The notes beneath the pieces are model-generated. The model was not told the DNA's origin. It saw only the letters and a program-made list of their open reading frames with translations, and searched no databases. A stretch of 64,000 nt of DNA from Geobacter sp. (GTDB lineage Bacteria > Desulfobacterota > Desulfuromonadia > Geobacterales > Pseudopelobacteraceae), in assembly GCA_003574895.1 (NCBI GenBank), contig PJFB01000006.1:62001-126000 (forward strand). Direction: 5' to 3'. Positions 17,876-28,214 of the stretch are shown here, one piece after another (within the stretch, counting starts at the first letter, position 1; each line of letters begins with the position of its first letter). The position numbers and the translations under genes are program-made.

Positions 17876-18235
17876 TTACGGCACGTTTGCTTCGAACGAT
17901 TGCAGCCAATTTGTCCCGTCACTGCCATTGTAACCATGATACTTATAGGTAAATACAAGCTTGGCACCACTGGGTACAATCGTCTGTAATATCACCCTGA
18001 ACGGTGCCGTATCATTCATATTCAATTGTCTTGGCATAATCAGATCAGCTGCCCGACAAACCGTCTTTCCGTTGGCATCCGGATAATCAACCCGTATTTC
18101 GATGTCTTCCATCCACATATACAGGACATTCCTGATACCGCCGTCAATTACGGTCTTGCTGTCCATGGTGGTTATATCCCACGCCATTTTAACATCAAAG
18201 TTCGTGTACTGTTGCGACAAGAGGTCTAGTTGCAT
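17876..18235 (-). CDS. Signal-less paralogue of the 10.8-kb lipoprotein
   Basis: A 119-residue protein that aligns with the mature part of the lipoprotein at 10793-11290: YTNFDVKMAWDITTMDSKTV versus YTDFDYKYVWKTTSTDHGVV, and a shared C-terminal block ending WLQSFEA versus WVSSFKV. Unlike its paralogue it has no signal peptide; the upstream frame reaches a stop within about 50 bp. ATG 18235 follows AGGA. It may be a cytoplasmic relative or a copy that lost its export signal. Function unknown. Confidence 0.7.
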   Translation of the reverse strand: MQLDLLSQQYTNFDVKMAWDITTMDSKTVIDGGIRNVLYMWMEDIEIRVDYPDANGKTVCRAADLIMPRQLNMNDTAPFRVILQTIVPSGAKLVFTYKYHGYNGSDGTNWLQSFEANVP

Positions 18236-18318
18236 GGTGTCCGATCCTGAAAAATCTCTCAAACTCAGAGTCGCTATATATTTGTAATTCTACTGTATTT
18301 CGGATTACTGCCAATGCT

Positions 18319-18355
18319 CCGGCCCAGCGGCGGCGGTACGCCGTCCGCTGGGCCG
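18319..18355. terminator. Strong GC-rich hairpin downstream of katG
   Basis: CCGGCCCAGCGG (18319-18330) and CCGCTGGGCCGG (18344-18355) are perfect 12-bp arms. It lies 57 bp past the katG stop and about 85 bp before the start of the 17.9-kb gene. There is no T run, so it may be an RNA-stabilising hairpin, a weak terminator or a REP-like unit. Confidence 0.55.
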
Positions 18356-18411
18356 GTTGTTAACCGGCCGTTCTCCGGCCGACCTGTTGGAAGATCTCGA
18401 AGACGCTAAGT

Positions 18412-21032
<2,621 letters not shown>

Positions 21033-21980
21033 CTACGCGGGCTGGAATAGTTTTACGCCGTTACGACCATTATCCTTGGCTTGGTACATCGCATCATCGG
21101 CATTGCGGACAAGCTCGATTTCATTGGCGCCATGATCCGGATAAATGGCAATCCCGATGCTGGCAGAAAGCATCTGACATCGGCATCCATCAAGGTCATA
21201 CCGCTGATTCAACGAATGGCGGATTTTTTCGGCCACGGCCAGCGCGTAGCGATCGTCCTCGATACCAGGCAGCACAATAACGAATTCATCGCCGCCAATA
21301 CGGCCCACAGTATCCGATTTGCGAACGCAGCTCTGCAAACGCTGCGCCGCTTCTTGCAGAAGAATGTCTCCCACCGAATGGCCACAGGTATCGTTTACTG
21401 CCTTAAAATGATCGAGATCAATAAACAGAAGCGCCAGTCGTGTACGGTTCCGAACCGCCTCGCTGATGGCGTGCTGTAACCGGTCGGAAAACAATGCCCG
21501 ATTGGGTAAATTGGTCAGGGTGTCGTACTGGGCCATATGCGCGAGTTTTTCCTCAATCACCTTGCGATCGGTGATGTCCTTGGAAATACAGATAACAGAT
21601 TCCACTATACCGCCAATATCGAATATCGGTTTAACCGTTGTCACATAAAAGCGATCTCCGTCAGGTTTGGGCACGCGCACTTCAATGATCCTGGTCTGCC
21701 CGTTTTCAAACACCCACTTGACCACGGCAAATCTCATGTCCGCTTCATCTTTGGAGAAGATGTCCCATATGGTTTTGCCGATTATGTTGGTGCGCTGGTG
21801 CCCCACACCGTCTGCAAAGGCCTTATTCACATAGCGGTATCGGCCGTCGGGGTAAAAGGCAAAAATCGGGTCACTCGACTCATCGAGCAGCAGTCGATAT
21901 TCTTTTTCCTTCAAATGTAACGTTTTCAGTTCACGGATCAACGCGACCTTGGAGTTGCGTTTGCTCAATTTGAATTTCAC
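21033..21980 (-). CDS. PAS-GGDEF diguanylate cyclase
   Basis: A 315-residue soluble protein: a short helical lead, a PAS domain (about 25-140, YRLLLDESSDPIFAFYPDGRY) and a GGDEF domain (about 150-312). The active site GRIGGDEFVIVLPG is intact and the inhibitory site RKSD lies five residues before GGDEF. The guanine-binding segment VNDTCGHSVGD keeps the Asp of ordinary diguanylate cyclases rather than the Ser of cGAMP-making Hypr enzymes, so c-di-GMP is the expected product. The start is GTG at 21980 with GAGG upstream. A GEMM riboswitch lies 1.4 kb away. Confidence 0.93.
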   Translation of the reverse strand: MKFKLSKRNSKVALIRELKTLHLKEKEYRLLLDESSDPIFAFYPDGRYRYVNKAFADGVGHQRTNIIGKTIWDIFSKDEADMRFAVVKWVFENGQTRIIEVRVPKPDGDRFYVTTVKPIFDIGGIVESVICISKDITDRKVIEEKLAHMAQYDTLTNLPNRALFSDRLQHAISEAVRNRTRLALLFIDLDHFKAVNDTCGHSVGDILLQEAAQRLQSCVRKSDTVGRIGGDEFVIVLPGIEDDRYALAVAEKIRHSLNQRYDLDGCRCQMLSASIGIAIYPDHGANEIELVRNADDAMYQAKDNGRNGVKLFQPA

Positions 21981-22201
21981 TTAAACAGCCTCTTGTCAGC
22001 ATAACCTCTGCCAAAGGATCGGTAGAAATCGCAGGAGCTATATTCCGGGAAAGTTAAAAAATACAAAAACATCTCCTCGCTGGCTTTGACCAACGGCCAA
22101 GCCATTTACCTGCCGGGTTTAAGGGTTGGTCTGACGGTATGGTCGGAGCATCGCCTTATCCCCTGCGTCTCGTATCGAAGGCGGCTCACTTTATACCCCC
22201 G

Positions 22202-22840
22202 TTACTTCTTACTCGCCCCTGTAAATGCTGTCGCCACGCCTAATCCGATATAGACGCTCCCGGCAAAGTAGCGTTGGACACGTAGAAAGCTGAAACTTCC
22301 GCGCAGCCATTTCCCCAACCTTCCGGCTATCAGCACATAAGTCAAATCGCTGATAGCTCCGATAACGACAAGAACCGCACCCCAAGAAAGTATTTGTGCG
22401 GCTATTGAACCTAGTTTCACATCAACAAACTGTGGCAGAAAAGCCGTAATGAACAGAGCAGTTTTCGGATTCAGAACGTTCACCACGATGCCTTGATAAA
22501 AAATCTTGCTCAAACTCTTTTCCTTGACCGGCTCAACACCTGAAGGAATATTATCCTGTGCCAGCAATGTCTTTATTCCGAGATAGACGAGATAAGCCGC
22601 ACCCAGATACTTCACGATGCTAAAAGCCAGAACCGAAGACAGCAGCAATGCTGAAATACCAAGAGCGGCAGTGGTGACGTGTATCAAAGTACCGACCATC
22701 ACGCCAAAACTGGAAACGCATCCTGCTGCGGGGCCTTGCTGTACGCTACGTGTGATAATGTAGAGCGTATTCGGCCCCGGCATAATTACAAGAATCGAGG
22801 CGGCAACGACAAACAGGCTAATTGTTGACCATTCCGGCAT
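22202..22840 (-). CDS. LysE/RhtB-family amino-acid exporter
   Basis: A 212-residue inner-membrane protein with six predicted helices and the family signature VIMPGPNTLYIITRS near the N-terminus, plus VNVLNPKTALFITAFLPQF in the middle. Members export lysine, threonine, homoserine or related compounds; the exact substrate is not visible. ATG 22840 follows GGGAG. It is a single gene, with no regulator next to it. Confidence 0.9.
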   Translation of the reverse strand: MPEWSTISLFVVAASILVIMPGPNTLYIITRSVQQGPAAGCVSSFGVMVGTLIHVTTAALGISALLLSSVLAFSIVKYLGAAYLVYLGIKTLLAQDNIPSGVEPVKEKSLSKIFYQGIVVNVLNPKTALFITAFLPQFVDVKLGSIAAQILSWGAVLVVIGAISDLTYVLIAGRLGKWLRGSFSFLRVQRYFAGSVYIGLGVATAFTGASKK

Positions 22841-23363
22841 ATTTTAACTCCCTAACTGGCCTGGTCTTATTACCGGGAAAAGTTGACTGACCGTTAATTC
22901 AAATTGTTCCAACGGCTTGACCGGAAGGTCGCCGCAATCCTTCCGTCCCTGGAAATGAGATTACCCTGGCAGCACGTTTATTATTGCATAATATTTTCTT
23001 GCTTCTAATACAAATCAAAAAGTTTGTCATGCTTCTGATCCCGATGAAACCTCTGTCGGGCATACCGTGCATATTGCTAAGCGTGGCATCAACACAGCTC
23101 ATAAAGGTCAGCAAAAAATGGGCTTGGATCGGACCGAGCGAGAGACCGGGAAATAAATTATGCCCTGTTTCCGGGGATGATGAATTGCAAACGACTAAAA
23201 CATTTCCGAAAACAAAAAAGGCACCCGCAAGAAATATTGTTCAGCGGGGTTTAACCATTTCAAGCGCAGGCATGACTTCGCCGTTTGCGGCATCAGACAC
23301 CACCGTGTGTGGACACAATTGACTTCTGGGTATACACGGTATAGTCTTTAACTTCAAATAGAT
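22841..23363. other. Non-coding stretch before the riboswitch
   Basis: About 520 bp without a supportable gene. A TTGACT at 23319 and TATAGT at 23340 (15-bp spacing, a little short) are a plausible promoter for the riboswitch RNA. A 112-residue open frame at 22984-23322 has no ribosome-binding site or recognisable motif. Confidence 0.4.
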
Positions 23364-23447
23364 GGTACACGATAATACTAAACCACCCGCAAGGATGGGG
23401 CGGAAAGCCTATTGGGTCTTACTGAGACAGCCGGGTTGCCGAAATAT
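23364..23447 (+). promoter_or_regulatory. GEMM-I class riboswitch (c-di-GMP or 3',3'-cGAMP)
   Basis: The RNA has the conserved GEMM-I order: a GGTACACG-type 5' strand, TAAACC, a stem-loop closed by a GCAA tetraloop (CACCCGCAAGGATG), the GGGGCGGAAAGCC joint, a variable second stem, and the tetraloop-receptor side GCCGGGTTGCCG. This matches the pattern of Geobacter GEMM RNAs that sense cyclic dinucleotides. It lies about 55-140 nt upstream of a good ribosome-binding site and ATG at 23504. Its 3' strand is shared with a terminator (23431-23474), which makes it a transcriptional switch. Which dinucleotide it prefers cannot be settled by eye. Confidence 0.88.
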
Positions 23448-23474
23448 CACAACATTTCAGCTGCCCGGTTTTTT
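23431..23474 (+). terminator. Terminator of the GEMM riboswitch expression platform
   Basis: CCGGGTTGCCGAAAT (23431-23445) pairs with ATTTCAGCTGCCCGG (23454-23468), followed by six T. The left arm is also the 3' strand of the aptamer, so ligand-bound aptamer and terminator are mutually exclusive: the expected result is an ON switch by ligand. Confidence 0.85.
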
Positions 23475-23503
23475 ATTGCAAAATCCCGGGAAAAGGAGGC
23501 CAC

Positions 23504-23659
23504 ATGTTTCAAAAAGCGCAATCAGTACTGAAGGTATCAACGACTCTGGCGGTTGCAACACTGGCACTGCTTCTATTCCAAGGGTGCGGTGGAGGCGGCG
23601 GGAGCGGCACTGCATCTAACCCCCGCTTTGATGCAACTGCCTACATAAGACGTATCTGA
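23504..23659 (+). pseudogene. 51-residue lipoprotein stub behind the riboswitch
   Basis: An AAAAGGAGG precedes the ATG. The product has a lipoprotein signal peptide ending at Cys28 (LLLFQGC) followed by GGGGGSG and about 16 residues, then a TGA. Lipoproteins with this Cys-Gly-rich start are usually large (multiheme cytochromes or extracellular proteins) in Geobacter-like bacteria, so this is probably the 5' remnant of a longer gene cut by deletion. The 780 bp that follow have no frame continuing it. A genuine tiny lipoprotein is the alternative. Confidence 0.65.
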
Positions 23660-24490
23660 AAACAATGAACGTGGCTCCTGTGGCAACATCGTAAAGCTCG
23701 ACGCCGATCTACACCCAGTTTCCTGTCATCATAAGAATATTCATTTTGTGCTTGGGTGATGTCACACCTATGTCACATCTTGTCTCAGGTGTGCCTCATG
23801 AATGTCCCGATCAATAGTGATTCGACTAGTTGAGCAAAGAGGTGAGAATGCCAGATGACAACGACACTAGGGTAAGACGACACAATTCTGATTCGTCGCT
23901 GTTGTTTATTCCTACGAATGTAACATGTGAGTAAGACGGCAAACCCACAAAAACCACAAATAACTAACTAGTTACCGCCCGAAAAAGGTGCTTTTCCCTC
24001 TTGGCAGAATCAATCTTCGGTCTTGCTTGTGCAGTGTACTGATGAACTCCGTGCAATCCCTAGATTTCCAGGGCAAAAAAATCCCTCCTTTTCAAATCTG
24101 AAACCGATAGTTCCTCATCCGGAGTTTCCGGATGAAAACTAGAACTTAACGATATTATACCATTTATCCACCACAATATTGCTGATGGCATATTTATTGC
24201 TTAATACATATCTTTGTCTATATTGAATCTAAGTGTCTAAGTGCTGTTTTTTGATGAGGAAAGCTAAAATATTTCCTTCGGCATTGAATTCTAACTCATC
24301 AATTGGCCCTCAAGGTTGGATATGAATCATTACAGGACATTGATCCGACATCGGCCAATTGCTGCCTCACCTTATCTTCCTGCTCGGTGTATGATCAGCA
24401 AGTCGTAGCATCAGTGGGTCAACCCGTTGTGTATCTTCTTTGCACGCAATTTTAAATAACATCAACTTTGAAGAAATGAGGTACTACTTT
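23660..24490. other. 831-bp gene-free stretch containing repeat copy B
   Basis: No gene is supportable. Repeat copy B occupies 23963-24150. The remaining sequence is AT-richer than the core genome and includes the promoter region of the cassette starting at 24491. It may be debris from the deletion that shortened the riboswitch-controlled gene. Confidence 0.45.
23963..24150. repeat. About 190-bp intergenic repeat, copy B (inverted relative to copy A)
   Basis: The reverse complement matches 15946-16138 from end to end, including the palindrome with arms around TCCGGA and the conserved CAAGCAAGACCGAAGATTGA block. The two copies are about 8 kb apart in opposite orientation. Confidence 0.8.
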
Positions 24491-24799
24491 ATGGAAAATA
24501 CAACTACCAAGTATTGTCGAGATTGCGGCGCTGAGATCAATTCAAGAGCTGAGATTTGCCCTAAATGTGGCGTCAGACAAATGGGAAATTGTAATGGTAA
24601 CAACAATAAACTCACTGCCGGCCTCCTGGCCCTTCTGGTTGGTGGCTTCGGTGTCCATCATTTTTACCTTAAACACATAGGTCGGGGCTTCCTTTATCTG
24701 CTGTTCTGTTGGACCTTTATCCCGGCCATCGCTGCGCTTATCGAAGGAATCATCTATTTAACATGCTCCGATGAGGAGTTTCAGCGCAAATACATTTGA
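24491..24799 (+). CDS. Zinc-ribbon TM2-domain membrane protein
   Basis: A 102-residue protein. Residues 8-26 form a zinc ribbon (CRDCGAEINSRAEICPKCG) and the rest is a TM2 domain with two membrane helices (LTAGLLALLVGGFGVHHFYL, then FLYLLFCWTFIPAIAALIEG) joined by the family's G-x-HHFYL motif. Such proteins are small inner-membrane proteins of unclear role. ATG 24491 has GAGGT upstream at 9 bp. The same zinc-ribbon motif recurs in the next gene, 24 bp downstream, so they act together. Confidence 0.85.
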   Translation: MENTTTKYCRDCGAEINSRAEICPKCGVRQMGNCNGNNNKLTAGLLALLVGGFGVHHFYLKHIGRGFLYLLFCWTFIPAIAALIEGIIYLTCSDEEFQRKYI

Positions 24800-24823
24800 T
24801 ATCAAGGTTTACAAGGAGGCAGT

Positions 24824-25546
24824 ATGTTTGGATTTGGTATTCCGGAGCTTATTATTCTTCTCTGCATGTTCGTGCCTTTCATCCTATGGTTGGTCGCATT
24901 GGTTGATATTATTAGGTCGGATTTCACTGGCAACAACAAGGTCATCTGGCTCCTCATAGTTTTACTGGTTCCCCTCATCGGGATGATCCTTTATTTCCCA
25001 ATCGGAAGAAAACAAAAGATCGACAAGAATTTAACAGCAGCTATGTCGGTTGACGGAGATAAATTCTGTACAGCTTGCGGCAAGGAGATTAAGGCTCGTG
25101 CGGAGATCTGCCCCGAATGTGGTGTCAGTCAGCAGGTAGCCAGCGTCGGTGGAAATAAATCAATAGCGACTGTCACAATCGTCATTGTCGTCGGATTTGG
25201 ATTAGTCGTCGGAGTAGGTGTTTTGGCAGCAATCGCCATCCCACAATTCTCTGCATACCGCATGAAGGGATACGACTCTTCCGCCCTTTCCGACTTGAGG
25301 AATGCGAAAACAAGTATTGAAACCTTCATAGCAAATAATGGAAAACTACCAAATACACTGGAAGAAACAGGTATGAAACCATCTCTCAATGTAGAACTCT
25401 ACTATGAGAAATCTGGGGACGATAGAGGATATGTCATTGTCTCTGATCACAGCAAGGGGGATAAAATGTACCTAACGACCTCGGAGACCAATGAAATCAG
25501 CTGGAAATATAAAAAGGACGAAAACAAGCAGTTCATCCCCCTTTGA
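24824..25546 (+). CDS. PLDc_N / zinc-ribbon / pilin-like fusion protein
   Basis: A 240-residue protein with three parts: two N-terminal membrane helices of the phospholipase-D-nuclease N-terminal type (residues 1-62, LWLVALVDIIRSDF, then VLLVPLIGMILYFPIGRK); a zinc ribbon (about 82-105, CTACGKEIKARAEICPECG); and a helix plus soluble domain resembling a type IV pilin or pseudopilin (about 118-240, VLAAIAIPQFSAYRMKG followed by ALSDLRNAKTSIETFIANNG). The pilin-like helix is internal, with no prepilin leader, so it is probably membrane-held rather than polymerised. AAGGAGG precedes the ATG. Confidence 0.85.
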   Translation: MFGFGIPELIILLCMFVPFILWLVALVDIIRSDFTGNNKVIWLLIVLLVPLIGMILYFPIGRKQKIDKNLTAAMSVDGDKFCTACGKEIKARAEICPECGVSQQVASVGGNKSIATVTIVIVVGFGLVVGVGVLAAIAIPQFSAYRMKGYDSSALSDLRNAKTSIETFIANNGKLPNTLEETGMKPSLNVELYYEKSGDDRGYVIVSDHSKGDKMYLTTSETNEISWKYKKDENKQFIPL

Positions 25547-25657
25547 CTGTTCTCTTCAATCCATTAAAGCTGGTGGATGAAATAACACGCAGTAGATTGT
25601 GCTTACAAAAATTGCGAGCAATTGTTTTGCTAATCAAATATCAATTACGGAGGAGTA

Positions 25658-27595
25658 ATGATGAAAAAAAGGTTTCTAATTGTAATTTCACTAATGATGT
25701 TACTGGTCAACATATCTCTTTCATGGGCCGAAAGTGATCTTGATGCCTGCTGGAACTTCAACAAAGCGAGCGATTACCCTCGTGCCATAGAAAGTGGCAA
25801 GCGAGCTATAAAATCTGAGCCGCGTAATTCTGATAGTTTCTTTTGTCTTGCTCAAGCCTACTATAATTCAGGAGAACTGAAACTGGCCTTGCGGGAAATG
25901 TCACATGCTGAACAGTTGACCTCCAGAAAAGATGACTTGATGTATGTATATAATTTTATGGGGTTAATTCAAAACGCCATTGGTGAGACTGAACAGGCAT
26001 TACAACAATACGATCGCGCACTCACCTTGGCTCGTGAACTCGGAAACTCAGATCAAGAAGCTACGGAATTAAGTAATGTTGCTACTATTTTCAAGGGACG
26101 TGGTCAGCTCGATCAAGCCTTGGAGTACTATGAAAAAGCGGTAGAGTTGAGATCTGAAGCAAAAAACGCGAGCACCTATAACAACATAGGCCTTCTATAT
26201 GCCCAAAAAGGTGAAAATCAAAAGTGCGTTGACTTCCTGAAGAGAAGCATAGCAATTCAAGAAAATAACGGGAATTACCACGATCAAGCAAAGACACTTC
26301 TAAATTTAGGCAGCGTATACAGAGAGATGAAATTATACGCCGAAGCCAATGAGGTTCTGTTTTCAGGATTAGATAAAGTCCGCAAGATAAAAGACTCATA
26401 TTGGGAGGCTGTAGCGCACAGGTACATTGGCTGGCTATACAGAGATATGGGAAATATCTCGCTAGCCCGTAAATGGATGAAACCAGCAGTAGACATTTAT
26501 ACTAGGATTGGAGCTGTGGAGGACGCCAAGCAAGCTCAGTCCGATCTTGAATATCTTTTGCAACCACGACCATATGCCGGGATTGAGATCGGAGCAAAAG
26601 GGGTAAAGGCTGTTGTGCTGATTATGACCCCAAGAACCGATGAAGGGTATGATGTAAATGAGCCATTCCGGCGTTCCATTAACACCACAATATTTTCCGG
26701 GGTAAAACTGAAGGGTGCTTTCGACCCACAATCGATTGATGAAACTGCAAAGGCGGTGAAAGAGCTTTATGACCAGATATCTTCAAAGTACAAAATAGAC
26801 ATAAACAACTTTTACTTTGTTGGCAGCAGTGCCTTAGCAAAAGCAACGAACCGCGACCAGTTAGCCGAAAAAGTTAAAGAGCTTACCGGGCAGAACCTTA
26901 GCTTTATAACAAAAGATGATGAAGTCCTTTTCAATGTCATCGGCAGTATTCCGTCAGATAAAATAACCAAGGCATTATCAATTGATATTGGCAGCGGTAA
27001 CACGAAAATTGGCTATTGGGACAGAAATAACAAAAGAGACAATGTCGTTGCTGTAGATATCCCTCTCGGAACAGTTTCACTTGCAGATGCAGTTTTAAAA
27101 GCAGGTGACGACCCCAAAGAATTATCGAATGCGGCTGACAAGGTCATCAAGGCTGAACTTTCGCCTAAATTGCGTCAGGCGATGCAGAAAACTCCTGGAT
27201 ACCGCAACCGCCGTCCAGTGTATCTTGTTGGGGGTATTGCATGGGCTATAGCAACAATGACCAAGCCCGGTAACTATCAAGACTTTGCTAAACTTACACC
27301 TGCTGATGTTGACGCCTTTATTGCTGGAATTAAAAAGAATCCAGATGCTTATCTAAACCCGCCACTTACCAAAATAAAAGATGCTGAAACTCGTAAATGG
27401 GCAGAAGCTCAAATCAATTCGGTTAAGGATGTCTTTACTCCTGAAAACATGCTCTCCGGTGCAAAACTTCTGAAGTCAATATTTACCGAAATGAAGATAA
27501 AAGAAGGCTACTTTGCCCGGTGGGGAAGCTGGCTAGCTGGTAAAGTATATCTTCAAGCATACGATGCTGAAGAACAGGCAGCTAAACAACTATAA
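25658..27595 (+). CDS. Exported TPR protein fused to a Ppx/GppA-like ASKHA domain
   Basis: A 645-residue protein. Residues 1-24 are a signal peptide (cut near SWA-ES). Residues about 27-300 are tetratricopeptide repeats. Residues about 306-630 follow the exopolyphosphatase/GppA order: phosphate-1-like IEIGAKGVKAVV (309-320), FVGSSALAK (388-396), FITKDDEVLFNVIG (416-429, the ISGxEEA position), SIDIGSGNTKIGY (441-453), IPLGTVSLADA (468-478), LVGGIAWA (523-530) and a C-terminal GAKLLKSIF...W block. A nucleotide- or polyphosphate-binding fold outside the cytoplasm is unexpected. GGAGGAG precedes ATG 25658; ATG 25661 is equally possible. Confidence 0.85.
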   Translation: MMKKRFLIVISLMMLLVNISLSWAESDLDACWNFNKASDYPRAIESGKRAIKSEPRNSDSFFCLAQAYYNSGELKLALREMSHAEQLTSRKDDLMYVYNFMGLIQNAIGETEQALQQYDRALTLARELGNSDQEATELSNVATIFKGRGQLDQALEYYEKAVELRSEAKNASTYNNIGLLYAQKGENQKCVDFLKRSIAIQENNGNYHDQAKTLLNLGSVYREMKLYAEANEVLFSGLDKVRKIKDSYWEAVAHRYIGWLYRDMGNISLARKWMKPAVDIYTRIGAVEDAKQAQSDLEYLLQPRPYAGIEIGAKGVKAVVLIMTPRTDEGYDVNEPFRRSINTTIFSGVKLKGAFDPQSIDETAKAVKELYDQISSKYKIDINNFYFVGSSALAKATNRDQLAEKVKELTGQNLSFITKDDEVLFNVIGSIPSDKITKALSIDIGSGNTKIGYWDRNNKRDNVVAVDIPLGTVSLADAVLKAGDDPKELSNAADKVIKAELSPKLRQAMQKTPGYRNRRPVYLVGGIAWAIATMTKPGNYQDFAKLTPADVDAFIAGIKKNPDAYLNPPLTKIKDAETRKWAEAQINSVKDVFTPENMLSGAKLLKSIFTEMKIKEGYFARWGSWLAGKVYLQAYDAEEQAAKQL

Positions 27596-27679
27596 ACAAA
27601 ATATATTGGCCAGTTTGATCCTGGATTGTTTCCTCAATTACCACTAAATATGCTCAAATCAACAATTAAGGGAGATTAT

Positions 27680-27967
27680 ATGAAACGAATTACAGCTCTA
27701 TTTTGTTTATTAGCACTTTGTATCCCGACAGGTTTAGCATTAGCCGATGATGACACTTACGTACAAATCCAAGAAATGGTAAACGATTTGGGCGGTCCGG
27801 CACTTCAGAAAAAAAATAACGGGAAAGTGCAGGCATGTGCAGAAAAAGGTACTAAACAAATAACTATTACTAAAAAAAATGGTGGAACTACGTATAAAGC
27901 CGTTTATAAAAACTGTGTAGAGTACGGCAGACAGAGATCTGGGAATATTATGATTTCAACAAACTAG
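27680..27967 (+). CDS. Small secreted protein of unknown function
   Basis: A 95-residue protein with a clear signal peptide (MKRITALFCLLALCIPTGLA, cut near LALAD) and a lysine-rich mature part with two cysteines (QACAEKG and YKNCVEYG) that could form a disulfide. ATG 27680 has GGGAG upstream. It lies 84 bp after the TPR-Ppx-like gene and shares its AT-rich composition, so it probably belongs to the same cassette. I do not recognise the family. Confidence 0.75.
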   Translation: MKRITALFCLLALCIPTGLALADDDTYVQIQEMVNDLGGPALQKKNNGKVQACAEKGTKQITITKKNGGTTYKAVYKNCVEYGRQRSGNIMISTN

Positions 27968-27979
27968 TGTTCAGTTTGG

Positions 27980-28117
27980 TTAGTTCTTGCCAGTAATATT
28001 TGCACTTTGTTTTGCTCTTTGAACTGACTCAATAATTGTCGCTGCGCTCTTTGTCCATCTGAACGGTTTGGCGCTTGTCGCATTGTGAGCCTCAATGAAA
28101 CGGTGGATTTCTTTACG
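27980..28117 (-). pseudogene. IS630-family transposase, C-terminal remnant
   Basis: About 45 codons read RKEIHRFIEAHNATSAKPF and then WTKSAATIIESVQRAK, which matches the C-terminal end of IS630-type DDE transposases (FI...N.....PF.WTK.A..I). The rest of the transposase is missing. Next to it are tandem copies of GAGGAACAAGGGTGTCG (28121-28137, 28138-28154) and a perfect inverted repeat (28149-28214). Confidence 0.75.
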
Positions 28118-28148
28118 TAAGAGGAACAAGGGTGTCGGAGGAACAAGG

Positions 28149-28214
28149 GTGTCGCGTCTACACATTGCCAAAGGAGCATTCATCCCGTGTTCTGTCAATG
28201 TGTAGACGCGACAC
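28149..28214. repeat. Perfect 19-bp inverted repeat at the IS630 remnant
   Basis: GTGTCGCGTCTACACATTG (28149-28167) and its exact complement (28196-28214) flank a 28-bp loop. They look like IS ends brought together after loss of the element. The right arm encodes the last residues (SVASTH) of the ImmA-like protein. Confidence 0.75.

Noticed and set aside
22984-23322. 112-residue plus-strand frame before the riboswitch
   Set aside because: No ribosome-binding site, no family motif, and it runs over the likely riboswitch promoter.
23362-23619. 85-residue plus-strand frame over the riboswitch
   Set aside because: It is out of frame with the lipoprotein stub and translates the structured aptamer and terminator RNA.
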